This document shows positions 41,905-51,418 of a stretch of DNA of 64,000 nt, piece by piece; the stretch's first letter is position 1, and every line of letters begins with the position of its first letter. The position numbers and the translations under genes were made by a program. The notes beneath the pieces are model-generated. The model did no database searches. It was given only the letters and a program-made list of their open reading frames with translations, and was not told the origin of the DNA. This stretch comes from Candidatus Krumholzibacteriota bacterium (GTDB taxonomy: Bacteria > Krumholzibacteriota > Krumholzibacteriia > Krumholzibacteriales > Krumholzibacteriaceae): positions 50,029 through 114,028 of the forward strand of contig JAUWCL010000004.1 in the NCBI GenBank assembly GCA_030609325.1, given 5' to 3'.

Positions 41905-42564
41905 TCAAGCGGAAGGTGGTGGATCGCCGACGACCTCACCGACTGATATATTGCCGAGATAATAGTTCGCCGTCATCTCGATATTGCTCTGGACGAGGCC
42001 GAAAGCCGCCTCGTCGACCCTTTCTATCTCGTATTCCTCCCTGACGGCTGCCAGTACCCCTATATATTCAAACAGCAGCATCCGGTAGGCCATGAAATAA
42101 CTGTAGTTGAACTCCAGTTTCTCGGTATAGGCCTTCTCGTCCTTACCCCTGAGCGCTGCGAGCTCCCCGAACTCCTCTCCGCCCTTGCCCCCGAGAAGCT
42201 CCTCCACCCTGCCGAACGTTCCGGCCCTGACCTTCTCCTCCATGCTTCCCAGTGCCCCGGTAATCTCTTCTGCGGTCGGCGCTTTATCATTGATCCGTTC
42301 GAGCAGGTACTCGAGGTACGCCTCGCCCTCCGTGACGAGGTCCTTGAGGAAGACGAGATTTTTCTCGAGGGACTTGACGTACTCCCCGCTCTCCATACGC
42401 TCCTTCTTGGCGGCAAGCATGCTCGTGAGGTTTTCCCGGAAGGTTTCCGCGGCGGGATAGTTCTCCTTCACGTGCGCCGAGAATGTCGCGATCAGCGCCT
42501 CTATATCGGCCTGCTTCTTCGTTGTCTTTGTTGTCTTCGTTGTCTTCTTCGTCTTTCCCGCCAT
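41905..42564 (-). CDS. Coiled-coil hypothetical protein with Lys/Thr-repeat N-terminus
   Basis: 219 residues, family unknown. The N-terminus is a Lys/Thr tract (residues 4-17, KTKKTTKTTKTTKK) encoded by near-identical 9-nt units. The remainder is acidic and alpha-helical (AAKKERMESGEYVKSLEKNL, GSMEEKVRAGTFGRVEELLGG) and ends in Pro. No signal peptide or membrane segment. It lies 4 bp downstream of the lipoprotein gene on the same strand, so probably one unit. The repeat makes the N-terminal length slippage-prone. Confidence 0.6.
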   Translation of the reverse strand: MAGKTKKTTKTTKTTKKQADIEALIATFSAHVKENYPAAETFRENLTSMLAAKKERMESGEYVKSLEKNLVFLKDLVTEGEAYLEYLLERINDKAPTAEEITGALGSMEEKVRAGTFGRVEELLGGKGGEEFGELAALRGKDEKAYTEKLEFNYSYFMAYRMLLFEYIGVLAAVREEYEIERVDEAAFGLVQSNIEMTANYYLGNISVGEVVGDPPPSA

Positions 42565-42567
42565 CGT

Positions 42568-44361
42568 TTATCTCTTTCTCTTCTCTATCTTCCCGGGTTC
42601 GCCGTACGGCGTCCCGATACCTATCGGAACGGACACTGCCCCTCTCTCGTACAGGGGCTCGGGCACGATGCTGCCGAGCCTGAACGAGTAGAGTCTCATA
42701 TCCTTCGAGACGAGCGTCACGATATCGCCCGACCTGCCCGAATACGAGGCCAGGACGGGTATCCAGCCCGCTTCATATGTATTGTATTCGTCCTTTTCCC
42801 TCGCGATCCTCATGATCATGCCGCCGGTCATCTGCACGATGACGCCTTCGCCGGACATATCGATGATGTCGAGGCGCCCCGGAAAGGGCTGCCGAACGAT
42901 CTCCCTGAGACTTTCAGGATCGTACAGCACCAGGGTGTCGCCGTGAGTACCCCTTCCCTTGTGGGTCACGACAAAGCCTTCCCCCGCAAGGCCGGCGTCG
43001 CTCTTGTCGGACGACGGTATATCGATCTGCCTCAGCCGATGCGGATTGTGCCCCGTCCTCATCTCGTACTCCATGACCGTCTTCTTGCCGAAAGTGAGAA
43101 GCCTGCCGTCGATCATGATTATATCGGAGACTGAATTGCCCATGTTGACATAGCGCTTCGTCTTGAGGCCGTCGTATTCGTAGGTATGGCAGAAACCGTT
43201 GTCGGTGGTCACGTATATGGCGTCTTCGGCGGCGATCACGCGGATGATCTTCCTGTCGAGCTGCTCCTCGCCCGTGAGGACAGGCTTGCCGTCGACCCAT
43301 TCCACCAGGTAGAGCCTTGATTTCTTCTTGAAGTTCGCCGCGCATACCGCCCTGCTCCCCCACCTCGACGCATCGGTCAGGTCGGCCTTCCTGCCGGTGA
43401 GCTCGGCGACCACCGAGAAACCGTCTGTCGACCTGTTTTCGAACACGTCCTCCGAGCTGCCCAGCACCAGGTCGAGCTTCGTCCCGCGCCGCTCGTTCGC
43501 GACGAGCGCGAAGAAGTCTCCCGAAGAGGGACTGCCGGCCGTTTCCACCGGGCTCCCGTCCTCACCGCGCAGGAACTTCAGTCCACGCACCGTCAGCATC
43601 GAATCGACCGGGATCTCGCAGTCGCCGTACGTATCCGACCTGACGGCCGGGTTGACGCTGATCCTGAGTTCCTCTCCACTCTTCACCTTCAGTGAAGGTT
43701 CTTTCTTGCCCCGCCTGTCGACGTCGGGATCGCCGGCGTCCCTGTAATACGGGTTGTCCTCCGGCATGAGGGCGAAGTATATGAACCCCGACACCACCTC
43801 CCCCGGCTCAATGGTAACCGGATCGAAGTTGCCGCCGCGACCCGCGGGGAAGAACGAGTTTCGCAGCAGGGGCTTGTACTCCCTCGAGTACTGGACACCC
43901 GTTACGATGTAGTAGATGCCCAGGGGCCAGATGATTATGCCGCCGACGACGTGCTTCGCGCGGATCTCCTTGTAGTTGGGGATATCGGCCTTTCCCTTGA
44001 TATACATCACCGCTTCGAGCGGATGGATCGGATCGAGGCTGTTGTCGCCCAGCTCGAGGGTGAAACCCCTGAACGTCTCGCTGAGTGGAAGATAGTTGAG
44101 GTTGTAGATCTGGATCGGCTCTATGTCGACATTCTTCACAGTGATGTATACCGGAACGACTCCGCTGTCCGGGGGATAGCAATTTAAGAGCGACTTGAAT
44201 ACCGACGGGTCGTCGATCAGCGTTGCGGCAGCCTCGACGCCTCCGCCAGGGACGAGATGCTCGTCGCCGATGTCGGTCAGGACCACCTTCTTGCCGCATG
44301 ATAACGAGAAAACGGCCAGAGCGGCCGCGAGGAACAGGGCGCTGGATCTACCTGATACCAT
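42568..44361 (-). CDS. Large lipoprotein of unknown function
   Basis: About 597 residues from ATG 44361, chosen because it begins a lipoprotein signal (MVSGRSSALFLAAALAVFSL then SC, lipobox LSC). An N-terminal beta-rich domain (VPVYITVKNVDIEPIQIYNL, LNYLPLSETFRGFTLELGDN) contains a hydrophobic stretch (GGIIIWPLGIYYIVTG). A C-terminal propeller-like half follows (about 300-597, with repeated YVTTDNGFCHTYEYDGL-type strands). It is flanked by the Lys/Thr protein and an activase-type gene, whose 3' end overlaps this gene's start by 14 bp. Role unknown; probably anchored in the outer membrane. Confidence 0.65.
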   Translation of the reverse strand: MVSGRSSALFLAAALAVFSLSCGKKVVLTDIGDEHLVPGGGVEAAATLIDDPSVFKSLLNCYPPDSGVVPVYITVKNVDIEPIQIYNLNYLPLSETFRGFTLELGDNSLDPIHPLEAVMYIKGKADIPNYKEIRAKHVVGGIIIWPLGIYYIVTGVQYSREYKPLLRNSFFPAGRGGNFDPVTIEPGEVVSGFIYFALMPEDNPYYRDAGDPDVDRRGKKEPSLKVKSGEELRISVNPAVRSDTYGDCEIPVDSMLTVRGLKFLRGEDGSPVETAGSPSSGDFFALVANERRGTKLDLVLGSSEDVFENRSTDGFSVVAELTGRKADLTDASRWGSRAVCAANFKKKSRLYLVEWVDGKPVLTGEEQLDRKIIRVIAAEDAIYVTTDNGFCHTYEYDGLKTKRYVNMGNSVSDIIMIDGRLLTFGKKTVMEYEMRTGHNPHRLRQIDIPSSDKSDAGLAGEGFVVTHKGRGTHGDTLVLYDPESLREIVRQPFPGRLDIIDMSGEGVIVQMTGGMIMRIAREKDEYNTYEAGWIPVLASYSGRSGDIVTLVSKDMRLYSFRLGSIVPEPLYERGAVSVPIGIGTPYGEPGKIEKRKR

Positions 44362-45022
44362 CTCTGAGTCCCTCCAGGGGCACCGTCCTGCCAAGCGGGG
44401 TTACGCTACAATACTTCTCCATCGTCTGCAAGAAGCAGTTATTCTCGCAGAAACCCCCGGAGAGATAAAGATGTTCCGGCCTGCCGCTGAAATCGAAGAC
44501 GTTCCTGACCATTCCGTGAAGGAACATCGCCACCGCCTCCTCCGGCGGGGTGCCGGTGGAGACGTGCTCGAGGACCTTTTCCATGCCGAAGACGCCGCAT
44601 GTGACGTTGATCCACTTCCCGAAAGCGGAGAGCCTCGTAAAATCGACTTCGTAGTAGCTGCCGAGCAGTTCTATGGTCGCGCCTGTCGAAGAGCCGCAGG
44701 TGAGGTTCCAGTCGAGCTTCTTGACCTTGCGGCCGGCGAAGCGGACGAACTTCACGTCCCTGCCGCCGACGTCGACGATCGAGAAATCTTCCTCCTGCAC
44801 GAGGGAGAGGCTGCCCACGGCGAGGGCGATCAGCTCGTTCTTGTAGACGCGGCTCCTTTTCCTGCCGCTGTGACCCGTAGCTACCTCGAAAAAGAGTTCG
44901 TTGCGGCGCACCAGTTCCCTCGTCGAGATGATCTCCACCTCGCCCGAACCGGTCTCGAGTATCTTTGTCCATGTGCTGCCGCAATCGGCAATCAGCATCG
45001 GATTCTCCATCGGACGCCGCAT
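44348..45022 (-). CDS. BadF/BadG/HgdC-type ATPase (2-hydroxyacyl-CoA dehydratase activator family)
   Basis: 224 residues with the ASKHA fold. ADCGSTWTK (near 12-20), IVDVGGRDVKFVRF (82-95) and LYLSGGFCENNCF are the nucleotide-binding strands. The two cysteines that hold the [4Fe-4S] cluster between subunits are conserved: Cys109 in NLTCGSSTGAT and Cys142 in TCGVFGMEKV. Such archerases use ATP to drive an electron onto a partner enzyme. It is slightly shorter than most family members (about 260). The partner gene sits 9 bp upstream. The target enzyme here is not a recognised dehydratase. Confidence 0.75.
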   Translation of the reverse strand: MRRPMENPMLIADCGSTWTKILETGSGEVEIISTRELVRRNELFFEVATGHSGRKRSRVYKNELIALAVGSLSLVQEEDFSIVDVGGRDVKFVRFAGRKVKKLDWNLTCGSSTGATIELLGSYYEVDFTRLSAFGKWINVTCGVFGMEKVLEHVSTGTPPEEAVAMFLHGMVRNVFDFSGRPEHLYLSGGFCENNCFLQTMEKYCSVTPLGRTVPLEGLRDGIR

Positions 45023-45031
45023 AGCATCACT

Positions 45032-45775
45032 CTACGATAACTTTATAAAGGCCTCGACCTTCGCGAGGATCGAATCGTTGATCTCACGGTGACAGTCGAC
45101 GGCGATACCCCCGTACCTCTCGGCGAGGTTGTGTGCAAGGTCCTGCTTCGCGCAGAAGCTCTGGTGAAAGAATACCGTCGGAACACCGTCGTCGACCATG
45201 CACTCGAGATCGAGATCGGCAGGCCTCCCCGCCTCGACGCACCTTATCCAGCCGTATATGTGTGTCGTCTCGGGGAAAAGCTCGAGGAGCCTGAAGTCGT
45301 TCGGCGGCACCCCCCAGAAGCCTTGAGTCGGTTCGCAGCTCTCCGGAAGATCGGCCGGCGGAGACGGATCGATGATCGTCTCCATTATCCTGTCGACGCG
45401 GCCGGGGAGCGGGCCGCGGCCGGTCGACCAGAGGAGCGGCCTCTCCTCGAACTCATCCTCGGGGAACCTCGACTCGATAACGTCGAGTCCCATCCCCTCG
45501 AGGATCCACGCGGCGTGCCTGCCCCGGTCGCACTTGTCCTCGCCCACGGCGGCGACCACGGCGGCCAGCCTCTCGCCGAGCTCCGCTGCGTTGTCCACGA
45601 TGTTCGCTATGATCCGGCATGTCGCCCTCGGCAGGAGCCCCGAATCGGGCGCACCAGAGTTGACATCGAGGTCGATCAGCGGCAGGTCCACGCCGTAGCG
45701 CTCCCTGACCTCGCGCAGAAGGGACCTGCGCGGAAAGCCGAAATACCCGATGAGTTTTTCCTGATTGTCTTTCAT
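45032..45775 (-). CDS. Unknown partner protein of the adjacent activase
   Basis: 247 residues, not recognised with confidence. There are seven cysteines (in ATCRII, DKCDRG, ESCEPT, IRCVEA, LECMVD, SFCAKQD and VDCHRE), suggesting Fe-S or metal binding. There are no signal peptide or membrane segments. The sequence begins KLIGYFGFPRRSLLREVRER. It precedes the activase by 9 bp on the same strand, so the two are likely an enzyme and its ATP-driven electron donor. It lacks recognisable BadD/BadE or HgdA/HgdB motifs, although a distant relation cannot be excluded. Confidence 0.5.
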   Translation of the reverse strand: MKDNQEKLIGYFGFPRRSLLREVRERYGVDLPLIDLDVNSGAPDSGLLPRATCRIIANIVDNAAELGERLAAVVAAVGEDKCDRGRHAAWILEGMGLDVIESRFPEDEFEERPLLWSTGRGPLPGRVDRIMETIIDPSPPADLPESCEPTQGFWGVPPNDFRLLELFPETTHIYGWIRCVEAGRPADLDLECMVDDGVPTVFFHQSFCAKQDLAHNLAERYGGIAVDCHREINDSILAKVEAFIKLS

Positions 45776-45856
45776 GGACGTACCAGATTGAGCCGGGCGC
45801 GCCGATGTCCGGGAGGCATGGACATCAGGGAGGCTGCGATCCGCAGGAGACGGGGA

Positions 45857-46321
45857 TTACTGCTCGCCGTTCTCCACTCTCTCTATCGCCTCGATGATCT
45901 GCTCGGGACGTTCGGCCTTCAGGAGCTTTTCCCGGAATCCGTCGATCTTGATCATCTTGACTATCTTGGCGATCGCCTGGACGTGGGGTCCCGACTCGGT
46001 GGTCGGAGCGATCATCAGGAAGAAAAGGTGCGAGGGCTGCCCGTCCTGGGCCTCGAAATCGACGCCTTCCTTCGATATGCCGACCACTATGCGGAGCTTG
46101 TCGACCGCATCGCACTTCGCGTGAGGTATCGCGATGCCCTTCTCCAGGCCGGTGCTTCCGTCGCGTTCCCTGTTCATGACCGCCTCGAATAGCGTGTCGG
46201 CGTCGCAGCGACTGCAGTGCTCCGACATATGCTCGACGAGCTCCTCGATGACCTCCTGCTTGTCGGTCCCTTCGAGGTCGAGCTTGATATGCTCGGGTCC
46301 AATATAATCAGTAAGCCTCAT
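45857..46321 (-). CDS. PTS EIIA (PtsN/fructose-type) domain protein
   Basis: 154 residues from ATG 46321 (MRLTDYIGPEHIKLDL); a longer frame upstream has no coding character. The phospho-accepting His67 is in GIAIPHAKCD. FFLMIAPTTESGPHVQAIAKIVKMI is the rest of the EIIA-Man/Fru-type fold (split: MIAPTTESGPHVQA). It may regulate transport or potassium/nitrogen responses like PtsN, not necessarily a sugar PTS; no EIIB/C is present. It ends the ATPase operon after the universal stress protein. Confidence 0.88.
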   Translation of the reverse strand: MRLTDYIGPEHIKLDLEGTDKQEVIEELVEHMSEHCSRCDADTLFEAVMNRERDGSTGLEKGIAIPHAKCDAVDKLRIVVGISKEGVDFEAQDGQPSHLFFLMIAPTTESGPHVQAIAKIVKMIKIDGFREKLLKAERPEQIIEAIERVENGEQ

Positions 46322-46425
46322 CTCAATACGCCTCCCGTGATGCATCCTCCGGACGCCCCGGAGATGGGGGTAACATAACCAACCCCGGTCCGGATGGCAA
46401 GACCCGCCGCGCGACGGGGCCGCGG

Positions 46426-46911
46426 CTACAGGTCGTCGAACATCCTTTCTATCCGGTCCGCGCCCCGTACGACCATCACGGGGCATTTGACCTTCCTCAG
46501 TATCCTCTCACCCTCCTCGTAAAACGAATCCCTCAGGCTCAGCACCTCGCCCAGCTCCCCCTGGACGAGAAGGTCGGCGGCGCAGTCTTCCGCCTCCCGG
46601 GCGACCTCCTCGTGCACGACCCCCTTCCTGAGGATCGTCTCGATCTGTAAGCCCTTCCTGTCGGCGAGTTTGACGATATAGTTGAGGTATCTTTTCCCGT
46701 CCTCTTCGAGGTCCCTTTCGTAATCCATCTTCTCCATCTGCACGAAGACCTTCGCCTTAAGAAGCTCGGCCAGGAGGTTCTCGTTGACCACGTACATCGC
46801 CCTCAGCGAGCAGCCGTAGGCCTTCGCCATCGCTATAGCCAGCTGCGCGGCGGTGATGGAGGATTCGCTTCCGTCGATATAGAGCAGTACGGTTCCGAGC
46901 GGATTACTCAT
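46426..46911 (-). CDS. Universal stress protein (UspA family)
   Basis: 161 residues: VLLYIDGSESSITAAQLAIAMAKA start, then a C-terminal VQGELGEVLSLRDSFYEEGERILRKVKCPVMVV half (split: GERILRKVKCPVMVV). The usual ATP-binding G-2x-G-9x-G(S/T) is altered (QGELGEV...GERI), so ATP binding is unsure. The start overlaps the stop of the ATPase subunit D gene by 4 bp (46908-46911), so it is translationally coupled to the V-type ATPase. Confidence 0.82.
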   Translation of the reverse strand: MSNPLGTVLLYIDGSESSITAAQLAIAMAKAYGCSLRAMYVVNENLLAELLKAKVFVQMEKMDYERDLEEDGKRYLNYIVKLADRKGLQIETILRKGVVHEEVAREAEDCAADLLVQGELGEVLSLRDSFYEEGERILRKVKCPVMVVRGADRIERMFDDL

Positions 46912-47546
46912 CGGGTTACTCCCTTTCTCCGCAAGAGACGGTCCTTAACGAGCTTCAGGATAAAGAACGCCTCCCTCTCGGATTCCTCGAGAGCCATCTC
47001 GATATACTTCAGTGTCTCGTCATAGTCAGGTATGAATATCTTCTCGAGGGCGTTGACCCTCCTTATCGTCTTTCCCACCTCTCGCGAGAGGCGCATCAGC
47101 GAGATCCTCGCCTCGGCGAGCGTTCCAAGGAGCTGCAGGACCTCACGGAACTTCTTGATCGCCTCGTCGATCCAGATACTGCTCTCCGCGGCGGCAAAGT
47201 ATGGCGAGCGGTCGTCGAACCGCACCCTGACCCGCGGCAGCGAGACTCCCATCACCCTCTTCTCGGAAAAAGATATGTCCGATTCGATGTTCATTCCCAG
47301 GGCGATCATATTGATCTCCCTGCGCCCCATCCTGAGGATCGCCTGGTCGAGGGCTTCGAACGCTTCTCCGAGCTTCGCCACAACCTCTTCCTGCGCCTCA
47401 ACAGCCCTGTCGATCAGACCCATCAGCTCGACGATAAGGATCTTGCGCTTCTGGTCAAGCAGCTCCCACCCCTCACGCGCGAAGCCCAAGTCACGCTTGA
47501 TCTTCATCAGATTCGTCTTGGTCGGAGCCATCTCGTAGCGAGCCAT
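46908..47546 (-). CDS. atpD: V/A-type ATP synthase subunit D (central stalk)
   Basis: 212 residues. APTKTNLMKIKRDLGFAREG at the start and a long coiled coil (residues 1-70 and 140-200) form the central rotor shaft in the A3B3 ring. It is followed by a 4-bp overlap with the Usp gene. It lies directly behind subunit B in the operon, as in other V/A-type operons. Confidence 0.93.
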   Translation of the reverse strand: MARYEMAPTKTNLMKIKRDLGFAREGWELLDQKRKILIVELMGLIDRAVEAQEEVVAKLGEAFEALDQAILRMGRREINMIALGMNIESDISFSEKRVMGVSLPRVRVRFDDRSPYFAAAESSIWIDEAIKKFREVLQLLGTLAEARISLMRLSREVGKTIRRVNALEKIFIPDYDETLKYIEMALEESEREAFFILKLVKDRLLRRKGVTR

Positions 47547-47550
47547 GCCG

Positions 47551-48945
47551 TTATTCCTTGCCGTAGTACTTGGCGATCTCTTCCTCGCTGATGCGGTAGA
47601 GCTCTTCCTTCGGCAGCGTGGACATCACCTGCCAGCCTATGTCGAGGGTCTCCGTGATGGAACGGTCCTCGTACTCGTCCTGGCTGAGGAACTCGCGCTC
47701 GAACCTCTCGCCGAACTCGAGGTAGATCTTGTCGAGGGGCGTGAGCTCCTCCTCGCCTATCACAGCGGCAAGGGCGCGCACGTCCTTGACGTGCGAGTAG
47801 GCGGCGAAGAGCTGGCTCGCGACGTGCGCGTGGTCCTCTCTCGTCATCCCCTCGCCGATGCCGTCCTTCATCAGGCGCGAGAGGGACGGCAGTCCCGCAA
47901 TGGGCGGATAGATGTTCCTCTGGTCGAGTTCTCTCTCCAATACTATCTGGCCCTCGGTGATGTAGCCGGAGAGATCGGGCACGGGATGCGAGATATCGTC
48001 GTTGGGCATCGTGAGGATCGGCATCTGGGTGATCGATCCTTCTATCCCCTTCACCATCCCCGCGCGCTCGTAGATCATCGAGAGATCGCTGTACAGGTAG
48101 CCGGGGTATCCCTTCCTGCTCGGGATCTCCTCGCGGATCGTCGATATCTCGCGGAGCGACTCGCAGTAGTTCGTCATGTCGGTCAGGATCACCAGCACGT
48201 GCATGTTCATGTCGAAGGCGAGGAACTCTGCGGCGGTGAGCGCCGTGCGCGGCGTCACGAGCCTCTCGACCGACGGGTCGTCGGCGAGGTTGAGGAAGAG
48301 GACGACCTTCTCGAGCACGCCCGACTCCTCGAAGTTCCTGATGAAATATCTCGCCACGTCGTGCTTGATCCCCATCGCAGCGAACACGACTGCAAACTGC
48401 GTGTCCTCTCCGATCAGCTTCGCCTGTCGGGTGATCTGTGCGACGAGCCTGTTGTGCGGAAGGCCGGTGCCGGAGAATACAGGCAGCTTCTGGCCGCGCA
48501 CGAGGGTGTTCATCCCGTCGATCGCCGAGATGCCGGTCTGGATGAACTCCTTCGGATACTCGCGTGCCGTCGGATTGATCGGAAGGCCGTTGACGTCCAT
48601 CCGCTTCTCCGCCAGCGGCACCGGGCCGTCGTCTATCGGTTGGCCGAGCCCGTTGAAGACGCGCCCGAGGATCTCGGCGCCCGCTCCGAAGTGGAGCGGC
48701 TCTCCCTTGAAACGAACCCTCGTTTCGGGGACGGAGAGCCCCGAGGTCCCCTCGAATACCTGGATGACGGCAGCCTTCTCACTGCTCTCGAGGATCATCC
48801 CGAGCCTGATGTGCCCGTTCGAATCTACCACCTCGGCGAGCTCGTTGTAGCCGACGTTGTGGATGCCCTTTATCGCGACCAGGGGGCCCGAGATGCTGGC
48901 GATCCCGATATACTCCCTGCCCTCCCTAATATTCCTGTCTGCCAT
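47551..48945 (-). CDS. atpB: V/A-type ATP synthase subunit B (non-catalytic)
   Basis: 464 residues. [45 protein letters not shown] and [19 protein letters not shown] (split: [13 protein letters not shown]) mark the beta-type subunit lacking a P-loop. [19 protein letters not shown] and [19 protein letters not shown] follow. It pairs with catalytic A subunits in the A3B3 head. Full length. Confidence 0.96.
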   Translation of the reverse strand: MADRNIREGREYIGIASISGPLVAIKGIHNVGYNELAEVVDSNGHIRLGMILESSEKAAVIQVFEGTSGLSVPETRVRFKGEPLHFGAGAEILGRVFNGLGQPIDDGPVPLAEKRMDVNGLPINPTAREYPKEFIQTGISAIDGMNTLVRGQKLPVFSGTGLPHNRLVAQITRQAKLIGEDTQFAVVFAAMGIKHDVARYFIRNFEESGVLEKVVLFLNLADDPSVERLVTPRTALTAAEFLAFDMNMHVLVILTDMTNYCESLREISTIREEIPSRKGYPGYLYSDLSMIYERAGMVKGIEGSITQMPILTMPNDDISHPVPDLSGYITEGQIVLERELDQRNIYPPIAGLPSLSRLMKDGIGEGMTREDHAHVASQLFAAYSHVKDVRALAAVIGEEELTPLDKIYLEFGERFEREFLSQDEYEDRSITETLDIGWQVMSTLPKEELYRISEEEIAKYYGKE

Positions 48946-48960
48946 TCAGATCACCATTCT

Positions 48961-50730
48961 CTAGTCGAACATGTCGGCGATACGCTCCATCGAGCGGCCG
49001 AGCTTGTCCCTGATCTTGTCAATCTTCTCTATCTCGTCATTGCGGACGGCGAACTTTATCCTCAGAATGTCGGAGTAGACCTCGAGCTTCTTGAGCTGGT
49101 GGATGTTCGCGCCCTTCCTTATCACCTCGACACCGCGGTCGTAGAATTCGAGGATGACCTGGAGCATCTTGATCTGCTTCTCCGGTGTGCAGTACATGTC
49201 GATCTTGTCGAACGAATTCTGCTGGAGGAATGCGTTCTTGAACAGGGTGCACGTTTCGAGGACGATCCTCTGCGTGTCGGGCAGCACGTCCGGCCCGACG
49301 AGCTTGACGACCTGCTGGAACTTGCCTTCCTGCTGGAGCAGGTCCATGATCCTGCGGCGCAGCTCTCCCCACTCGCCCCCGGAGCGTTCCTGCCACCATC
49401 CGCTGATCTCGTCGACGTACTCGCTGTAGCTGTCGAGCCATGAGATCGCCGGGTAATGGCGGGCGTTGGCGAGCTGGCGGTCGAGCGCCCACATGCAGCG
49501 TACGAACCGCTTCGAGTGCTGCGTGACCGGCTCGGAAAAATCGCCGCCCGGGGGTGAGACCGAACCGACGATGGAGATCGAGCCCTCCTTGCCCTCGAGC
49601 GTCTCGAACATGCCGGCGCGCTCGTAGAACTCGGCGAGCCGCGTCGGCAGGTAGGCGGGGTATCCCTCGTCGGCGGGCATCTCCTCCATGCGGCCTGAGA
49701 GCTCCCTGAGCGCCTCGGCCCAGCGCGAGGTCGAGTCTGCCATTATGGCGACGTGGTATCCCTGGTCGCGGTAGTACTCCGCTATCGTGATGCCGGTGTA
49801 GATAGACGCCTCGCGCGCCGCCACCGGCATGTTCGACGTATTGGCTATCATTATCGTTCGTTCCATGATCGGCCGTTTGGTACGGGGGTCTACGAGCTTG
49901 GGGAATTCGATCAGCACGTCCGTCATCTCGTTACCGCGCTCGCCGCAGCCGATGTAGACGACGATGTCGGCGTCGCTCCACTTTGCAAGCGCATGCTGCG
50001 TCATCGTCTTGCCCGTCCCGAATCCGCCAGGCACGACGACGGTACCTCCCTTGGCAACGGGAAAGAGTGTGTCGATGACCCTCTGCCCGGTGATGAGCGG
50101 TATGCTGAGCGGAATCCTTTTCCCTGTCGGCCTGCCCCTCCGCACGGGCCAGCGCTGGTGAAGATTGACCTCGAAGCACTCGCCTTCAGCGTTCTCGGTC
50201 TTCGCCACGACGTCGGCGATAGAGTACTCGCCCTCTTCTGCTACCCACGTCACCTTGCCGTTTACCGTGGGCGGCACGAGGACACGGTGCTCGATCAGCT
50301 CGGTCTCCTGGACCGTGCCGGCGACCTCGCCGCCCGTGACGTCGTCCCCGACGGCCAGCGACGGCGTGAAGAGCCAGCGCTTCTCCCGGTCGAGCGCCGC
50401 AACGTGTATCCCCTTCTGTATATACTGGTCGGAAGTGTCGCGTATCTTCTCCAGCGGGCGCTGGATGCCGTCGTAGATCGTCCCTATCAGACCCGGGCCG
50501 AGCTCGACCGAGAGTGGGACGCCGGCCGAGTATATGTTCGTTCCGGGCGCGAGCCCCGTCGTATCCTCGTATACCTGTATAACGGCCCTGTCGCCGTCGA
50601 GCTTGACGATCTCGCCGACGAGATGGAACTCACCCACCTCGACGAGGTCGAGCATCTTCGCCTTCTCGACGCCGCGCGCGTGGACCACCGGCCCCACTAT
50701 CTTGTCGACCTGTCCGATTATCTCAAGCAC
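48961..50730 (-). CDS. atpA: V/A-type ATP synthase catalytic subunit A
   Basis: 589 residues. The P-loop is [19 protein letters not shown] (near 230) and [15 protein letters not shown] is the catalytic Glu region. The A-specific non-homologous insert is present (100-190, e.g. [18 protein letters not shown]). [22 protein letters not shown] appears as [33 protein letters not shown] follows. It hydrolyses or makes ATP. Its start overlaps subunit E by 8 bp. Confidence 0.97.
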   Translation of the reverse strand: [589 protein letters not shown]

Positions 50731-51382
50731 TTCCCGTCTCCCCGCCGTCTTCCGGGTAGAAGACCTCGTCGAATATCGCCATTCTTATCTCGTCGCGGTA
50801 CCTGAACATCCGCGCCTCGAACGTATTGTCGTATATCACGTTACCGCCGGGGTGGCCGGCCCGTGCCCCTCCGGCCGAAGACTTTTCGAGCGGCCGCGCC
50901 TGCAGTGAGCTCACCGGCGCCGACTCGGCCGCCATCGTCTCCTTTATTCGCGGGAATATCTTCTCCTCGAGCAGCATGAGGTCCCTCTTGTCGACGTAGA
51001 CGACGAAAGACTTTCCCTCGAGCCCGCGTACCGCCTCAACGACCAGGCCGGTGAGGATGTCGGCATATTCTGCCGAAGACCTTATCCCGGAGAGCTCCTC
51101 CTCGACCTTTCTGGTGATCACGCCGACGACTTCTTCGCGCGCCTTGAGCTTCGCTCGCCTGACCTCGATGTTGACGCTCGACAGGAGGCACCTGCTTTCC
51201 GTCTCGCCCTTCTCCCTGGCGTCGCGCATGATCTTCTCCGTCGCCTCGTCGCGCTTCGCCGCAGCCTTGCCGAGGATGCCGTCGGCGGTGCTGCGCGCCT
51301 TATCGAGGATCGAGGCGGTCTCCCTGTCGCCGTCCTCCCTTATCTGTCCGCAGATTTTTTCCACCGATTCCTTGTCGACCAC
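50723..51382 (-). CDS. atpE: V/A-type ATP synthase subunit E (peripheral stalk)
   Basis: 219 residues. A long N-terminal coiled coil (1-100, charged Ala/Glu/Arg) is followed by a compact C-terminal domain (110-219) with a Gly/Ala-rich SAGGARAGHPGGNVIYDNTFEARMF segment (NTFEARM is the conserved end). It links the head to the membrane stator with subunit G/H. It overlaps subunit A by 8 bp. Confidence 0.88.
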   Translation of the reverse strand: MVDKESVEKICGQIREDGDRETASILDKARSTADGILGKAAAKRDEATEKIMRDAREKGETESRCLLSSVNIEVRRAKLKAREEVVGVITRKVEEELSGIRSSAEYADILTGLVVEAVRGLEGKSFVVYVDKRDLMLLEEKIFPRIKETMAAESAPVSSLQARPLEKSSAGGARAGHPGGNVIYDNTFEARMFRYRDEIRMAIFDEVFYPEDGGETGSA

Positions 51383-51418
51383 TTTAACCGCTCCCTGCCG
51401 CGCGCGGGGCGCGCTGCG

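Noticed and set aside
47545..49443. A 632-codon open frame antisense to ATPase subunits B and A
   Set aside because: Shadow of well-identified genes; no family resemblance.
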